Assembly (NCBI GenBank): GCA_905221295.1
Contig: CAJNCP010000002.1
Span: 186,001 to 250,000 of the forward strand
DNA length: 64,000 nucleotides
DNA from: a bacterium
GTDB lineage: Bacteria > Bacillota > Bacilli > Lactobacillales > Streptococcaceae
Direction of reading: 5' to 3'
The notes under the pieces were generated by a model. It was not told the DNA's origin and did not search any database. It saw only the letters and a program-made list of their open reading frames with translations. Each line of letters starts with the position of its first letter. Position 1 is the first letter of the stretch. This document shows, piece after piece, positions 30,152 to 39,718 of this stretch. The translations under genes and the position numbers were made by a program.

Positions 30152-31330
30152 CTAATTCCAGCCCTCATCTTCAAGAACTGTTTTATAAGCCTGCCAAATC
30201 TTTTGTTGAGGTTTAGCAAATGGATAATCAGAAAATTCCTGAGAAGAAACCCAGCGAATTTCTCTGTCAGAGAACTGTTTTGATTCTGTCACCTGACCAG
30301 CTAGGATTTGAATATGCCATTTCCGATGACTAAAAACATGCTTGACCTGGTCAAATACTTGCTGGGACCAATTCACTTCTAAATCATAATCTTGCTCAAA
30401 GTTTTCTTGAGGACTTGGTCCAAATGCTCTGCTTTCCTCTTTGACTTGAGAAAAGAGATCTAGCTGATCGTCATCACTTGAGAAATCATCAACTTCAATC
30501 AATGGGAAGTGCCAAAAACCGGCTAGTAGTTTCTCGCTTTCATTTTTCTCAAGTAGATATTGACCATGGTCGTTGCGCACAACCAAAGCCTTGAGATAGA
30601 TTGGAAGAGGCTTTTTCTTAGGTTCTTTAATCGGATATCGATCCATGGTTCCCTTCTGATACGCTGCGCTAAAGTCTTTAACAGGACTTTCTTCAGGTCG
30701 AGGATTAACTGGAGACTCTATATCAGAGCCCAAGTCCATCAAAGCTTGATTAAAATCTCCCGGCCTTTCTGGATCAATCAAGATTTCCATCATGGCCTGA
30801 AAAATTTTGCGATTACTTGGAATGCCAATATCGTGGTTGACTTCGAACAGACGCGCCAAAACACGCATGACATTGCCATCAACTGCTGGCTCGGGTAGAT
30901 TAAAAGCGATACTGGAAATGGCTCCCGCAGTATAGGGGCCAATCCCTTTCAAGCTAGAAATTCCTTCGTAAGTGTTTGGAAATTTCCCTTCAAAGTCTGT
31001 CATAATCTGCTGAGCCGCCGACTGCATATTGCGTACGCGGGAATAATAGCCCAACCCCTCCCAAGCTTTCAGTAAACGCTCCTCAGTCGCATTTGCCAAA
31101 CTTTCTACTGTTGGAAACCAGTCCAAGAATCGTTCGTAGTATGGAATAACTGTATCCACTCTAGTCTGCTGGAGCATGATTTCAGATACCCAGATGTGAT
31201 AAGGATTTTTACTTCTCCGCCAAGGCAAATCTCGCTTGTTTTCATCATACCAGTTGAGGAGTTTTTCACGAAAAGAAATAATCTTCTCCTCCGGCCACAT
31301 GACGATACCGTATTCTTTCAAATCTAACAT
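30152..31330 (-). CDS. mutY: A/G-specific adenine glycosylase lacking Fe-S cysteines
   Basis: A 392-residue MutY that removes adenine paired with 8-oxoguanine. The catalytic Glu lies in SEIMLQQTRVDT (about residues 48-59), the helix-hairpin-helix is LKGIGPYTAGA, and Asp is in AVDGNVMR. The C-terminal NUDIX-like domain recognises 8-oxoG (LLAGFWHFPLIEV, VFSHRKWH). The region where most MutY proteins carry four Fe-S cysteines reads NPRPEESPVKDFSAAYQ, and the whole protein has no cysteine. With the first ATG the predicted transcript would be leaderless; a second ATG 10 codons later also lacks a clear ribosome site. Confidence 0.95.
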   Translation of the reverse strand: MLDLKEYGIVMWPEEKIISFREKLLNWYDENKRDLPWRRSKNPYHIWVSEIMLQQTRVDTVIPYYERFLDWFPTVESLANATEERLLKAWEGLGYYSRVRNMQSAAQQIMTDFEGKFPNTYEGISSLKGIGPYTAGAISSIAFNLPEPAVDGNVMRVLARLFEVNHDIGIPSNRKIFQAMMEILIDPERPGDFNQALMDLGSDIESPVNPRPEESPVKDFSAAYQKGTMDRYPIKEPKKKPLPIYLKALVVRNDHGQYLLEKNESEKLLAGFWHFPLIEVDDFSSDDDQLDLFSQVKEESRAFGPSPQENFEQDYDLEVNWSQQVFDQVKHVFSHRKWHIQILAGQVTESKQFSDREIRWVSSQEFSDYPFAKPQQKIWQAYKTVLEDEGWN

Positions 31331-31336
31331 ATATCT

Positions 31337-31342
31337 AGTATA
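31337..31342 (-). promoter_or_regulatory. mutY promoter, extended -10
   Basis: TGTTATACT on the minus strand, with AGGACA at a 17-base spacing as a possible -35. The -10 ends 7 bases before the ATG at 31330. Confidence 0.5.
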
Positions 31343-31377
31343 ACATAGAAGCTTCTAACTGTCCTTTTCTCAGTACT

Positions 31378-31404
31378 AAAAAGCCTCTTCCCATGGGAAA
31401 GAGG
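31378..31404 (-). terminator. pta terminator
   Basis: On the minus strand CCTCTTTCCC and GGGAAGAGG pair with one bulged T, followed by CTTTTT. Confidence 0.75.
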
Positions 31405-31412
31405 ACTAAATC

Positions 31413-32387
31413 TTATTGATGAACTGCTTGAGCTGCTGTGATAAGGGTCAGCTTGTAAACATCATCTGCATTACATCCACGAGAAAGGTCGTTAACTGGT
31501 TTGTTCAATCCTTGCAAAACAGGTCCGACAGCCGCAAAACCACCGAGACGTTCAGCCATCTTGTACCCAATATTTCCTGCTTCGATACCTGGGAAGATAA
31601 AGACATTTGCTTGACCAGCTACCGTACTACCTGGAGCTTTTAGAGCTGCAGTTTCAGGAACAAAGGCGGCATCAAATTGCAATTCACCATCAATCTCAAG
31701 GTCAGGACGCAAGTCGTGAGCAATTTTAGTAGCCTCCACTACCTTATCAACACTTTCACCAAAACCTGAACCTTTAGTAGAATAGCTTAGCATAGCAATT
31801 TTAGGTTCAATACCAAACATCTTAGCTGTGATTGCTGAGTTGATAGCAATTTCAGCCAAGGCTTCTGCATCTGGATTGATATTAATGGCACAGTCTCCAA
31901 ATAGGTAACGTTCCGTGCCACGTACCATGAGGAAGGCACCTGAAGTGCGAGTAACATTTGGACGAGTTTTAATGATTTGAAGGGCCGGGCGAACTGTTGA
32001 GGCAGTTGAGTGAATAGCTCCTGATACCATACCGTCAACCAAGCCCAAGTATACCAACATCACACCAAAGTAGTTGACATCTTCAACCAAAACTTTGCGC
32101 GCTTCTTCTTCAGTCGTTTTGCCTTTACGACGTTCAACCAAGGTAGTGACCATTTCTTCAAATTGAGGATACTGTTGAGGGTCAATCACTTCATAACCAT
32201 CCATAATCCCTTCGATTTCGAGATAAATTTTGATTTTTTCTGGGTTCCCGAGCAAAACAGGAATTACTTCTGTTTCTTTTACCAAGCGTTTTGTTGCTTG
32301 AAGAATACGAGGCTCCTCCCCTTCAGGGAGAACGATACGAGCATTTTTGCCAACCAGGTTGGCTTTGAGACTTTCAAAAACTTCCAT
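31413..32387 (-). CDS. pta: Phosphate acetyltransferase
   Basis: A 324-residue phosphotransacetylase that converts acetyl-CoA and phosphate to acetyl phosphate for ATP production via acetate kinase. The family motifs LPEGEEPRILQATKRL, GMVSGAIHSTASTVRP, MLSYSTKGSGFGESVDKV and the end NDLSRGCNADDVYKL are all present, and length is normal for the short form. A TATAAT lies at 32412-32417 on the minus strand in the 43-base gap after the rluD-type gene, so pta has its own promoter. A hairpin terminator follows. Confidence 0.97.
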   Translation of the reverse strand: MEVFESLKANLVGKNARIVLPEGEEPRILQATKRLVKETEVIPVLLGNPEKIKIYLEIEGIMDGYEVIDPQQYPQFEEMVTTLVERRKGKTTEEEARKVLVEDVNYFGVMLVYLGLVDGMVSGAIHSTASTVRPALQIIKTRPNVTRTSGAFLMVRGTERYLFGDCAININPDAEALAEIAINSAITAKMFGIEPKIAMLSYSTKGSGFGESVDKVVEATKIAHDLRPDLEIDGELQFDAAFVPETAALKAPGSTVAGQANVFIFPGIEAGNIGYKMAERLGGFAAVGPVLQGLNKPVNDLSRGCNADDVYKLTLITAAQAVHQ

Positions 32388-32430
32388 GAGTTTTCTCCTT
32401 TAAGAAAATAAATTATACTCCAAATTGTTT

Positions 32431-33327
32431 TTAAAGAGTATTAGTTGATAACTGAGTAATAAGATTGTTAAAATCATCTGGCAAGGGGCTTTCGAGCTCT
32501 AGCTTACGCTCCAAGAAGGGATGATAAAATGATAAGAAATGGCAATGCAAGGCCTGTCGTTGAATCCCATCGTCTAGGCTGCCTCCATAGAGATCGTCTC
32601 CCAACAAGGGAAAACCGATATGAGAAAAATGCACTCTGATCTGATGGGTTCGCCCAGTATGCAATCGAATATCGATTAGGTGAATATCTCCATAAGACGC
32701 TACAACTTTGTAAGATGTATGGGCGTATTTTCCACCCTTGGCAACCCTTCTCGTGATAATGGAGTCCACATCACGCGCAATCGGGGCAATAATCTCCCCT
32801 TCTGGCTCCAAATCCCCATTGCCCTTAACCAAAGCATAGTAACGTTTTTCGATAGACTTTCGTTGCAGTTGCTTGTCTAATCGTGCATGAGCATAACCGT
32901 GCTTAGCAAAGAGCATCAAACCAGATGTATCCCGATCCAGTCTAGTCACGATATGAACCTGCTGGTTTTCATATTCCTGCTTAACATAGTATCCTTTGAT
33001 AAAATTCGCAATGGTATTGGAATGATTGACACTGGGGATGGAAGCTACTCCATAAGGCTTATTCAAAACCAAAAAGTGGTCATCCTCATACAGGATATCT
33101 AAAGGTCGCTCGATAGCCTCCAAGGTTTCAAAGCCTTCCTCTGCTGGAATATCAATGGCAACGCGGTCTCCAATATCTAAGAGATAAGTCGCATTTTGAG
33201 GTTGGCCATTGACCAGAATAGCCCCGCCTCGAAACTTAATCTTAGCCAAAAGTCCCTTAGAAACCTCATGTTTCTTGAGGAAGGTCTTGACTTTGACATG
33301 CTCATCTGTGGTGAATTCGAACCTCAT
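32431..33327 (-). CDS. RluD-family RNA pseudouridine synthase
   Basis: A 298-residue pseudouridine synthase. An S4-like N-terminal domain (about residues 10-70) precedes the catalytic core. The catalytic Asp is in [18 protein letters not shown] near residues 125-142, after [37 protein letters not shown] lies near 225-244. The exact rRNA target is not predictable. The start overlaps the nadK stop by 4 bases, so it is the third gene of relQ-nadK-rluD. Confidence 0.93.
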   Translation of the reverse strand: MRFEFTTDEHVKVKTFLKKHEVSKGLLAKIKFRGGAILVNGQPQNATYLLDIGDRVAIDIPAEEGFETLEAIERPLDILYEDDHFLVLNKPYGVASIPSVNHSNTIANFIKGYYVKQEYENQQVHIVTRLDRDTSGLMLFAKHGYAHARLDKQLQRKSIEKRYYALVKGNGDLEPEGEIIAPIARDVDSIITRRVAKGGKYAHTSYKVVASYGDIHLIDIRLHTGRTHQIRVHFSHIGFPLLGDDLYGGSLDDGIQRQALHCHFLSFYHPFLERKLELESPLPDDFNNLITQLSTNTL

Positions 33328-34142
33328 TCATCCACCTCGCCGATGAAGGCATCTTTGACACGATTCCAGAAACTAGTGTGGCTTGGTGTCGCTACGAAGT
33401 GAATCTTATGATGGTCGATTTGATACTCAATCCGTTCGATATTACGGAATGAATAGACGCTGTTATCGACTGATATCGTGTGGTAATCATTGCGTGTCGG
33501 CAAGAGTTCAATCTTATCCTTTTTGGGAATAATGATTGATGATCCCAAAGTGCGATAGACTCGGTTATTGAGGCTTGCTATTTCCGTCAACTGCAAGGCT
33601 TCAATGGTAGGATGCAAGACAGCTCCCCCCAAGGACTTGTTATAGGCAGTACTTCCCGTCGGCGTTGAAACAGTCACTCCATCTCCACGAAATCTCTCAA
33701 ACGGAACATGGTTAATGATGATATCCGCAACCATGGTCCGGTCTGATCGACGGATACTCGCTTCATTTAAGGCTCGGAAGATTTTCACTTCTCCATTCTC
33801 AAGCGTTACCTTGACATTCAAAACAGGATAGGAAACTTTGGCTCCAGAATCCAGTTGGAGATTGGCAACCAACTGGTCCAACTCAAAGTCACGATAGTCC
33901 GTGTAAAAGCCTAAATGTCCAGTATGGACGCCAACAAATCGAACCTTGTCTAACTGATTCTCATACTTATGAAAGGCAGACAAAAGCATCCCATCCCCGC
34001 CAATCGAAATGACGATGTCGGGATTTGTATCATTAATTATAAAATGCTGTTTTTTGAGTTTTTCTCTCAGTTTATGTAAAACCTTCTGACTCTGTGGCTT
34101 TCTATTAGCTATGAGATCAACTCGCTTACCTGTATTCTTCAT
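33324..34142 (-). CDS. nadK: NAD kinase
   Basis: A 272-residue ATP-NAD kinase that makes NADP. The [10 protein letters not shown] motif is near residues 49-58, the NE/D pair is in [13 protein letters not shown], and [15 protein letters not shown] lies near 148-162. The start chosen is ATG at 34142, the usual family N-terminus ([16 protein letters not shown]). A GTG four codons upstream (34154) has AGGA closer to it and cannot be excluded. The gene overlaps the end of relQ and its own stop overlaps the rluD-type start; the three form one operon. Confidence 0.95.
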   Translation of the reverse strand: MKNTGKRVDLIANRKPQSQKVLHKLREKLKKQHFIINDTNPDIVISIGGDGMLLSAFHKYENQLDKVRFVGVHTGHLGFYTDYRDFELDQLVANLQLDSGAKVSYPVLNVKVTLENGEVKIFRALNEASIRRSDRTMVADIIINHVPFERFRGDGVTVSTPTGSTAYNKSLGGAVLHPTIEALQLTEIASLNNRVYRTLGSSIIIPKKDKIELLPTRNDYHTISVDNSVYSFRNIERIEYQIDHHKIHFVATPSHTSFWNRVKDAFIGEVDE

Positions 34143-34797
34143 CTGTATCGTCACTATTTCCTACACCGTCGTTTAGTTTTCTACTCAAAGGATCAAAGAG
34201 CGCCTGCGCTTCCTGAATGTCATCTCGAATCTTACCCATTTCTTCATCCAATTGATGGGAAATTCTAGCTGTAATCTCCAAGCGTTTCTTGATCTCCTCT
34301 GGAAAATCCCCCTGATACTTATAATTGAGCGAATGCTCAATGGTAGCCCAGAAATTCATAGCCAAGGTCCGGATTTGAATTTCAGCCAGAATCGTCTTAA
34401 CACCACTGATGGTGTCAACTGTATACTCTACCACCACATGATAGGAGCGATAGCCCGAAGCCTTCCGATGGGTGATATAATCCCGTTCCTGAACGACTCT
34501 CATATCATGGCGTTTGCGTAAAATTGCAACAACCTCCTGAACATCATCTACAAATTGAACCATGACACGCAGCCCTGCGATATCTTGCAGGTCATTTTCC
34601 AGAGTTGCATAAGTAATTCCTCGACGAGCCATTTTTTCTTTGATACTTTCAATCGGCTTCACCCGTCCAGTAACGAACTCAATCGGAGAGTGCTTGTTTT
34701 GTTTACGATATTGTTTTCGAATTCCACGAAGTTTGATCTTCAACTCACCTACAGCCTGAATGTAAGGATCTAAAAATTCTTCCCATTCTATGGTCAT
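34126..34797 (-). CDS. relQ: Small alarmone synthetase RelQ
   Basis: A 223-residue single-domain (p)ppGpp synthetase of the RelQ (SAS1) type. Synthetase motifs are [17 protein letters not shown] (about residues 72-88), the G-loop region [16 protein letters not shown], and the catalytic Glu in [20 protein letters not shown]. The start at 34797 is chosen for GGGAG 6-10 bases upstream and because [12 protein letters not shown] is the usual N-terminus; the ORF reads 26 codons further without a ribosome site. It is the first gene of relQ-nadK-rluD, a conserved Firmicute cluster. Confidence 0.93.
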   Translation of the reverse strand: MTIEWEEFLDPYIQAVGELKIKLRGIRKQYRKQNKHSPIEFVTGRVKPIESIKEKMARRGITYATLENDLQDIAGLRVMVQFVDDVQEVVAILRKRHDMRVVQERDYITHRKASGYRSYHVVVEYTVDTISGVKTILAEIQIRTLAMNFWATIEHSLNYKYQGDFPEEIKKRLEITARISHQLDEEMGKIRDDIQEAQALFDPLSRKLNDGVGNSDDTDEEYR

Positions 34798-34925
34798 ACT
34801 TTCTCCCTTGTAATGTTTGATTGCTATGTCGAAAATCTTTGATTTTTTCAGTACATTCGTATACAATAAATACATTGTCCATTATACCATAAATCGCTTT
34901 CAAAGATATAGAAAAGGTTGAAAAA

Positions 34926-35495
34926 ATGAAACATTTAGAAATAGAATTGAAAACACTTCTGAAAAAAGAGGAATACGATCATCTAAAAAAACAGTTTTCC
35001 CATATCCAACCCGTCCTTCAGAAAAACTACTACATTGACACACCAGATTTCCAATTGCGAGAAAAGAAGGTTGCTATTCGCATTCGCGCCCTATCCGATT
35101 ACGCTGAATTAACCTTGAAAGTTCCTCAAACTATTGGAAATATGGAATATAATCAAAAAATGACTCTTCCAGAAGCTAAATATTATTTAGAAAAACAGAT
35201 CCTACCTCAAGGGATGGTTCTGAAGAAACTTGCTGAGATTGGTATTGAAAGTCATGACTGGCTTATTCTAGGTTGTCTTGAAACGATTCGTTACGAAATG
35301 GAAACCGGTATCGGTTTGATGGCCTTAGATCAAAGCCATTACTTTGGTCAAACCGACTACGAACTGGAACTTGAAGTCACTAATTTTGAACAAGGAAAAG
35401 TCGATTTTCAGCAATTTTTAGATGAAAATCACATAACTTACCAGAAGGCTCCATCAAAATTAATTCGATTCATTAAAAACATGAAAAAAAGCTGA
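34926..35495 (+). CDS. CYTH domain protein (triphosphate tunnel enzyme)
   Basis: A 189-residue CYTH protein. The signature EIELKT is at residues 5-10, with alternating basic and acidic strands (KVAIRIRAL, AELTLKVP, YELELEVTNFE) that build the triphosphate tunnel. Firmicute members (YjbK) are thought to hydrolyse triphosphates or bind nucleotides; the substrate is unknown. It is divergent from relQ and about 110 bases before prs, so alarmone-linked triphosphate use is possible but only positional. Confidence 0.9.
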   Translation: MKHLEIELKTLLKKEEYDHLKKQFSHIQPVLQKNYYIDTPDFQLREKKVAIRIRALSDYAELTLKVPQTIGNMEYNQKMTLPEAKYYLEKQILPQGMVLKKLAEIGIESHDWLILGCLETIRYEMETGIGLMALDQSHYFGQTDYELELEVTNFEQGKVDFQQFLDENHITYQKAPSKLIRFIKNMKKS

Positions 35496-35607
35496 AATAA
35501 TCTCCTTTTTTTGGTAAAATAGAAAAGATAAAAATAATAGAATCTTCAATAGGAAAAAGTGACTTTTCCAAATGGAGATTCACAAAGTTTACAGAGGACG
35601 GTCTATA

Positions 35608-36567
35608 ATGTCAGATAGAAACAACATGAAACTTTTCACCCTAAACTCTAACCCAGAAATCGCTCAAAAGATTGCTGATACTGTTGGTGTCCCTCTTGGA
35701 AAATTATCTTCACGTCAATTTTCTGATGGTGAAATCCAGGTCAACATTGAAGAAAGTGTCCGTGGTTACGATGTTTATATCATCCAGTCAACCAGCTACC
35801 CTGTTAGCAACCACTTGATGGAGTTGTTAATCATGGTTGACGCTTGTGTACGTGCAAGTGCTCATAGTATCAACGTTGTCCTCCCTTACTTTGGTTATGC
35901 GCGTCAGGATCGTATCGCTTCTTCTCGCGAACCCCTCACTGCAAAACTAGTTGCCAATATGCTTGTCAAAGCTGGTGTAAGCCGTGTTCTAACGCTTGAC
36001 CTCCACGCTGTTCAGGTCCAAGGTTTCTTTGATATTCCTGTAGACAATCTTTATACTGTTCCTCTATTTGCTAAGCACTACTGTGATAAAGGACTTCTTG
36101 GCTCTGATGTTGTTGTTGTTAGTCCAAAGAACTCTGGTGTTAAACGAGCTCGTAGTTTGGCTGAATACCTTGATGCTCCTATCGCTATCATTGACTACGC
36201 GCAAGACGATTCTGATCGTAACGAAGGCTATATCATTGGGGATGTTGAAGGCAAGAAAGCTATCTTGATTGACGATATCCTAAATACTGGTCGTACTTTC
36301 TCTGAAGCAGCTAAAATCGTTGAACGTGAAGGCGCAACTGAGATTTATGCAGTATCCAGTCACGGTTTATTTGTTGAAGGTGCAGCAGATCTTCTTGACG
36401 CTACAAACATCAAAGAAATCCTTGTGACAGACTCAGTAGCGACCAAAGAAAGAACTCCAGAAAATGTATGTTACATTACTGCTAGCGAATTAATTGGTGA
36501 TGCTATCGTCCGCATCCATGAAAGAAAACCAGTCAGCCCACTCTTTGCTTACAACAAAAAGAAATAA
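35608..36567 (+). CDS. prs: Ribose-phosphate pyrophosphokinase
   Basis: A 319-residue class I PRPP synthase that makes PRPP from ribose-5-phosphate and ATP for nucleotide, histidine and NAD synthesis. The start at 35608 ([15 protein letters not shown]) has GAGGACGG upstream. Motifs are [21 protein letters not shown], the catalytic flexible loop YFGYARQDR (about residues 97-105), [13 protein letters not shown] and the PRPP loop [11 protein letters not shown] (about 223-233). Length matches the family. The cysteine desulfurase gene follows after 9 bases. Confidence 0.97.
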   Translation: MSDRNNMKLFTLNSNPEIAQKIADTVGVPLGKLSSRQFSDGEIQVNIEESVRGYDVYIIQSTSYPVSNHLMELLIMVDACVRASAHSINVVLPYFGYARQDRIASSREPLTAKLVANMLVKAGVSRVLTLDLHAVQVQGFFDIPVDNLYTVPLFAKHYCDKGLLGSDVVVVSPKNSGVKRARSLAEYLDAPIAIIDYAQDDSDRNEGYIIGDVEGKKAILIDDILNTGRTFSEAAKIVEREGATEIYAVSSHGLFVEGAADLLDATNIKEILVTDSVATKERTPENVCYITASELIGDAIVRIHERKPVSPLFAYNKKK

Positions 36568-36576
36568 GGTGATTCT

Positions 36577-37692
36577 TTGATTTATTTGGACAATGCTGCT
36601 ACGACTCCTATGTCGGCAGTAGCTATTTCTGAAATGACCAAGGTCATGCAAGAAACTCATGGTAATCCTTCTAGTATTCATGGTCATGGTCGGCAGGCTG
36701 GCAAACTCTTGCGAGAAGCTCGTCAGGACTTAGCCCACTTACTAGGAACTAAACCTCAACATATCTTTTTTACGTCTGGCGGTACAGAAAGTAACAATAC
36801 AGCCATTATTGGCTATTGTCTCCGTCATCAGGAACGTGGCAAACATATCATCACGACAGCTATCGAACACCATTCTGTCCTTGAGACCATTGATTATCTG
36901 GTTCAACATTTTGGCTTTGAAGCGACAATTATCCAACCAGTGAATCAAGAAATCACTGCGCAGCAGATTCAAGAAGCTTTACGTGACGATACCATCCTCG
37001 TTTCTACCATGTATGCTAATAATGAAACAGGCAGTCTCTTACCTATTGCTGAGATTGGACGTGTTTTAAAAGAGCATCCTGCTGCTTATCATGTAGATGC
37101 TGTTCAAGCTATCGGGAAGATTCCTATCCATCCCGAGGAATTAGGAATCGATTTCCTCAGTGCTTCTGCCCACAAATTCCATGGGCCAAAAGGAGTCGGC
37201 TTTCTTTACGCATCGACTGGAGACTTTGATTCCTATCTTCACGGTGGGGACCAAGAACAAAAGAAACGAGCTGGAACAGAAAACCTTGCTGCCATCGTCG
37301 GTATGGTTGCTGCCCTCAAAGAAGACTTGGATCATCAGGCTGAGCATTACCAAAAACTAGAGGGATTAAAAACTGTTTTTCTAGAAGAAATTGCAGGTCT
37401 CAACTACTATCTCAATGAAAGCAAACACCAACTTCCTTATGTTTTCAACATTGGCTTCCCTGGTCAAAAAAATGACTTACTCTTGCTTCGGTTAGACCTT
37501 GAAGGAATCTCAATCTCAACTGGTTCAGCCTGTACTGCTGGTGTTGTGCAGACTAGCCATGTCCTCGAAGCTCTTTATGGGCCTGATTCACATCGTTTAA
37601 AAGAGTCTGTCCGTATCAGTCTGTCCCCTCTTAATACTGATGAGGAACTGAAACAACTGGCACAAACCTTAAAAAATATTATTGGAGATTAA
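36577..37692 (+). CDS. Cysteine desulfurase
   Basis: A 371-residue PLP-dependent NifS/IscS-family cysteine desulfurase. The PLP lysine lies in SASAHKFHGPKG (Lys near residue 200), the PLP-stacking His is in TTAIEHHSVLE, and the sulfur-carrying Cys is in STGSACTAGVVQ near 315-326. It begins with TTG at 36577, preceded by AAGGTGAT, a poor start that keeps translation low. No scaffold (IscU/SufU) is adjacent, so supply of sulfur to tRNA thiolation is as likely as Fe-S assembly. The stop lies inside the next gene's leader; prs is 9 bases upstream. Confidence 0.93.
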   Translation: MIYLDNAATTPMSAVAISEMTKVMQETHGNPSSIHGHGRQAGKLLREARQDLAHLLGTKPQHIFFTSGGTESNNTAIIGYCLRHQERGKHIITTAIEHHSVLETIDYLVQHFGFEATIIQPVNQEITAQQIQEALRDDTILVSTMYANNETGSLLPIAEIGRVLKEHPAAYHVDAVQAIGKIPIHPEELGIDFLSASAHKFHGPKGVGFLYASTGDFDSYLHGGDQEQKKRAGTENLAAIVGMVAALKEDLDHQAEHYQKLEGLKTVFLEEIAGLNYYLNESKHQLPYVFNIGFPGQKNDLLLLRLDLEGISISTGSACTAGVVQTSHVLEALYGPDSHRLKESVRISLSPLNTDEELKQLAQTLKNIIGD

Positions 37693-37696
37693 CCTA

Positions 37697-38044
37697 ATGG
37701 CATTCGAAAAAACCATTAAACTACAAAACTGCCGCTACGACTATACACTTAGTCCATCTGTAAAAAAGTTTACACTAAAAGACAATACTTTCTTTGAAAC
37801 AAAGGTAGGAAACTATGAACTGACTCGTCTACTTGAAAAAGTTCCTAATAGTGGTGAAGGTTTCCTACTAAAAATTATCATCAACAAAGAGCTTACAGGT
37901 GTTAAAATTAATATCACTGACAAATCAGGTCTTCGTTTGGTCAATATCTTTAAATCTGAAGAACACCATATCCACCAAGAAAAATTCTACTTCCTCATGG
38001 ACAGTCTTGTAGAACGCGGAATCTTCACAAAAGAAGAGAGATGA
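37697..38044 (+). CDS. DUF1831 family protein
   Basis: A 115-residue protein with no signal peptide. MAFEKTIKLQNCRYDYTLSP and YFLMDSLVERGIF match the lactic-acid-bacterial DUF1831 family, whose structure is known but not its function. It nearly always follows this cysteine desulfurase, so a role in sulfur transfer is a reasonable guess. The start ATG at 37697 has GGAG 11 bases upstream and lies 4 bases after the desulfurase stop. Confidence 0.85.
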   Translation: MAFEKTIKLQNCRYDYTLSPSVKKFTLKDNTFFETKVGNYELTRLLEKVPNSGEGFLLKIIINKELTGVKINITDKSGLRLVNIFKSEEHHIHQEKFYFLMDSLVERGIFTKEER

Positions 38045-38050
38045 TTGGCT

Positions 38051-38260
38051 ATGTTTCGTTTGACTTATAAAGATAACTATCAAGTAGAACGTACACTTGA
38101 GTTTGCTGATTACGAAGAACTCATGTTATCCCTATCGGGCTGTGTGACCCTACCTGACACTCTCCTAATCAGCTCCTTAACACTGAATGATAAAGTGATT
38201 TATCAAGGATTAGTTGGCGATCTCTACCGTTTTTTATCACAAACTAATTTTTCAGATTAA
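38051..38260 (+). CDS. DUF4649 family protein
   Basis: A 69-residue streptococcal protein (MFRLTYKDNYQVERTLEFA) of unknown function, recognised as DUF4649-like from memory. AAGAGAG precedes the ATG at 38051; a TTG two codons upstream is possible. It is the last gene of prs-desulfurase-DUF1831-DUF4649; a strong hairpin terminator follows. Confidence 0.75.
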   Translation: MFRLTYKDNYQVERTLEFADYEELMLSLSGCVTLPDTLLISSLTLNDKVIYQGLVGDLYRFLSQTNFSD

Positions 38261-38285
38261 AACTAAGAATTCTCTTAGTTTTTTC
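38259..38285 (+). terminator. Terminator of the prs operon
   Basis: AAAACTAAGA and TCTTAGTTTT surround the loop ATTC, followed by TTTTTC. Confidence 0.85.
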
Positions 38286-38291
38286 TTGTTT

Positions 38292-38309
38292 TTGTTGATT
38301 TTTTCACAA
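38292..38309. promoter_or_regulatory. Candidate Rex operator over the rex promoter
   Basis: TTGTTGATTTTTTCACAA matches the Rex site TTGTGAA-N4-TTCACAA perfectly in the right half and at 4-5 positions in the left half, with the correct spacing of 4. It overlaps the -35. Inference of autoregulation. Confidence 0.55.
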
Positions 38310-38323
38310 TGTTTCTATAAAAT
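38295..38323 (+). promoter_or_regulatory. rex promoter
   Basis: TTGATT (38295-38300), 17-base spacer, TAAAAT (38318-38323). Confidence 0.6.
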
Positions 38324-38348
38324 AGAAGAATAGAAAGGTTGTGATTTT

Positions 38349-38990
38349 GTGAAAGATAAACAGTCTGCTATTCCAAAAGCAACAGCAAAAAGACTCTCTC
38401 TTTACTATCGAATTTTCAAGAGATTTCATGCAGAAAAAATTGAACGTGCCAACTCTAAACAAATTGCAGAGGCTATCGGTATCGATTCGGCGACTGTCCG
38501 TCGTGATTTTTCCTACTTTGGTGAACTAGGAAGACGTGGATTTGGTTATGATGTCAAAAAATTGATGAATTTTTTTGCTGATCTCCTTAATGATAACTCA
38601 ATTACAAATGTTATGCTGGTAGGGATTGGAAATATGGGCCATGCCCTTCTCCACTACCGCTTCCATGAGCGTAACAAGATGAAAATTATCATGGCCTTTG
38701 ACCTAGATGACCATCCAGAAGTTGGAAGCCAGACGCCTGATGGAATTCCAATCTATGGTATCTCTCAGATTAAAGAAAAAATAAAAGAAGCAGATGTCAA
38801 AACTGCTATCCTAACAGTTCCAAGTGTTAAATCACAAGAAGTTGCCAATCTTTTGGTTGATGCAGGTATAAAAGGTATTCTCAGTTTTTCCCCTGTTCAC
38901 CTTCACCTTCCAAAAGATGTGGTTGTTCAGTATGTCGATTTGACAAGCGAACTCCAAACCCTCCTCTATTTTATGCGTAAAGAGGATTAG
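38349..38990 (+). CDS. rex: Redox-sensing repressor Rex
   Basis: A 213-residue Rex repressor that senses the NADH/NAD+ ratio and controls fermentation genes. The N-terminal winged helix (about residues 8-75: [39 protein letters not shown]) is the DNA-binding domain. The Rossmann nucleotide domain has [16 protein letters not shown] at about 92-107. The start is GTG at 38349, with GAAAGG upstream. A site like the Rex operator overlaps its promoter. The next gene starts 15 bases after the stop and may be co-transcribed. Confidence 0.95.
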   Translation: MKDKQSAIPKATAKRLSLYYRIFKRFHAEKIERANSKQIAEAIGIDSATVRRDFSYFGELGRRGFGYDVKKLMNFFADLLNDNSITNVMLVGIGNMGHALLHYRFHERNKMKIIMAFDLDDHPEVGSQTPDGIPIYGISQIKEKIKEADVKTAILTVPSVKSQEVANLLVDAGIKGILSFSPVHLHLPKDVVVQYVDLTSELQTLLYFMRKED

Positions 38991-39005
38991 AAAGCGAAAG
39001 CATTT

Positions 39006-39695
39006 ATGAAAAAACCAGTTATTGGGATTACAGGAAATGAAAAAACTCATCCAGATGATGACATCATGATGAGCTATGCAGCAAAGGGCTTTATTGAAGG
39101 AGTCAAGGACGCTGGCGGAATTCCAATCATCCTACCGATTGGTAATCAAGAAATGGCTGCCTATTACATCAGTATCATTGATAAGCTCATCCTAACGGGT
39201 GGGCAAAATGTTGATCCAAAATACTATGGTGAACCAAAAGCTATTGACAGCGATGACTACCATCTTCAAAGAGACCAGTTTGAATTAGCCCTTATCAGGG
39301 AAGCGATTAAGCAAAAGAAACCAATTTTCTCTGTTTGTCGGGGTACTCAACTTTTCAATGTCGCCATGGGAGGCACGCTACACCAAGATATCGAGGATCA
39401 TTGGCAGGACTGTTCAGCCGAATACACGACCCAACGCCTCGTAACGGAACCTGATACGATTCTCCGAGAAATCTATGGAGAAATCTCTCATATCAACTCC
39501 TTCCACCACCAGAGCATTAAAGATCTAGCTTCAAATCTTAAGGTTGTAGCACATGATCCTAAAGATGGAATCATTGAGGCTGTGACAACTACGGACGACT
39601 TTCCTTATCTTGGTGTCCAATGGCATCCAGAATTTCTATTTGAAAATCGTCCCAAAGATAAAACGCTATTTGACTATGTTGTTAACGAACTCTAG
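39006..39695 (+). CDS. Class I glutamine amidotransferase-like gamma-glutamyl hydrolase
   Basis: 229 residues of the PuuD/peptidase C26 family (gamma-glutamyl-gamma-aminobutyrate hydrolase-like). The nucleophile Cys is in FSVCRGTQLFNV (about residues 107-118), and the His/Glu pair is in YLGVQWHPEFLFE near 203-215. The N-terminus is VIGITGNEKTHPDD, as in the family. The substrate is probably a gamma-glutamyl amide but is not predictable. It follows rex at 15 bases and could be Rex-controlled through read-through. Confidence 0.88.
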   Translation: MKKPVIGITGNEKTHPDDDIMMSYAAKGFIEGVKDAGGIPIILPIGNQEMAAYYISIIDKLILTGGQNVDPKYYGEPKAIDSDDYHLQRDQFELALIREAIKQKKPIFSVCRGTQLFNVAMGGTLHQDIEDHWQDCSAEYTTQRLVTEPDTILREIYGEISHINSFHHQSIKDLASNLKVVAHDPKDGIIEAVTTTDDFPYLGVQWHPEFLFENRPKDKTLFDYVVNEL

Positions 39696-39718
39696 GCTTT
39701 TAGATAGGTTATTAAATC

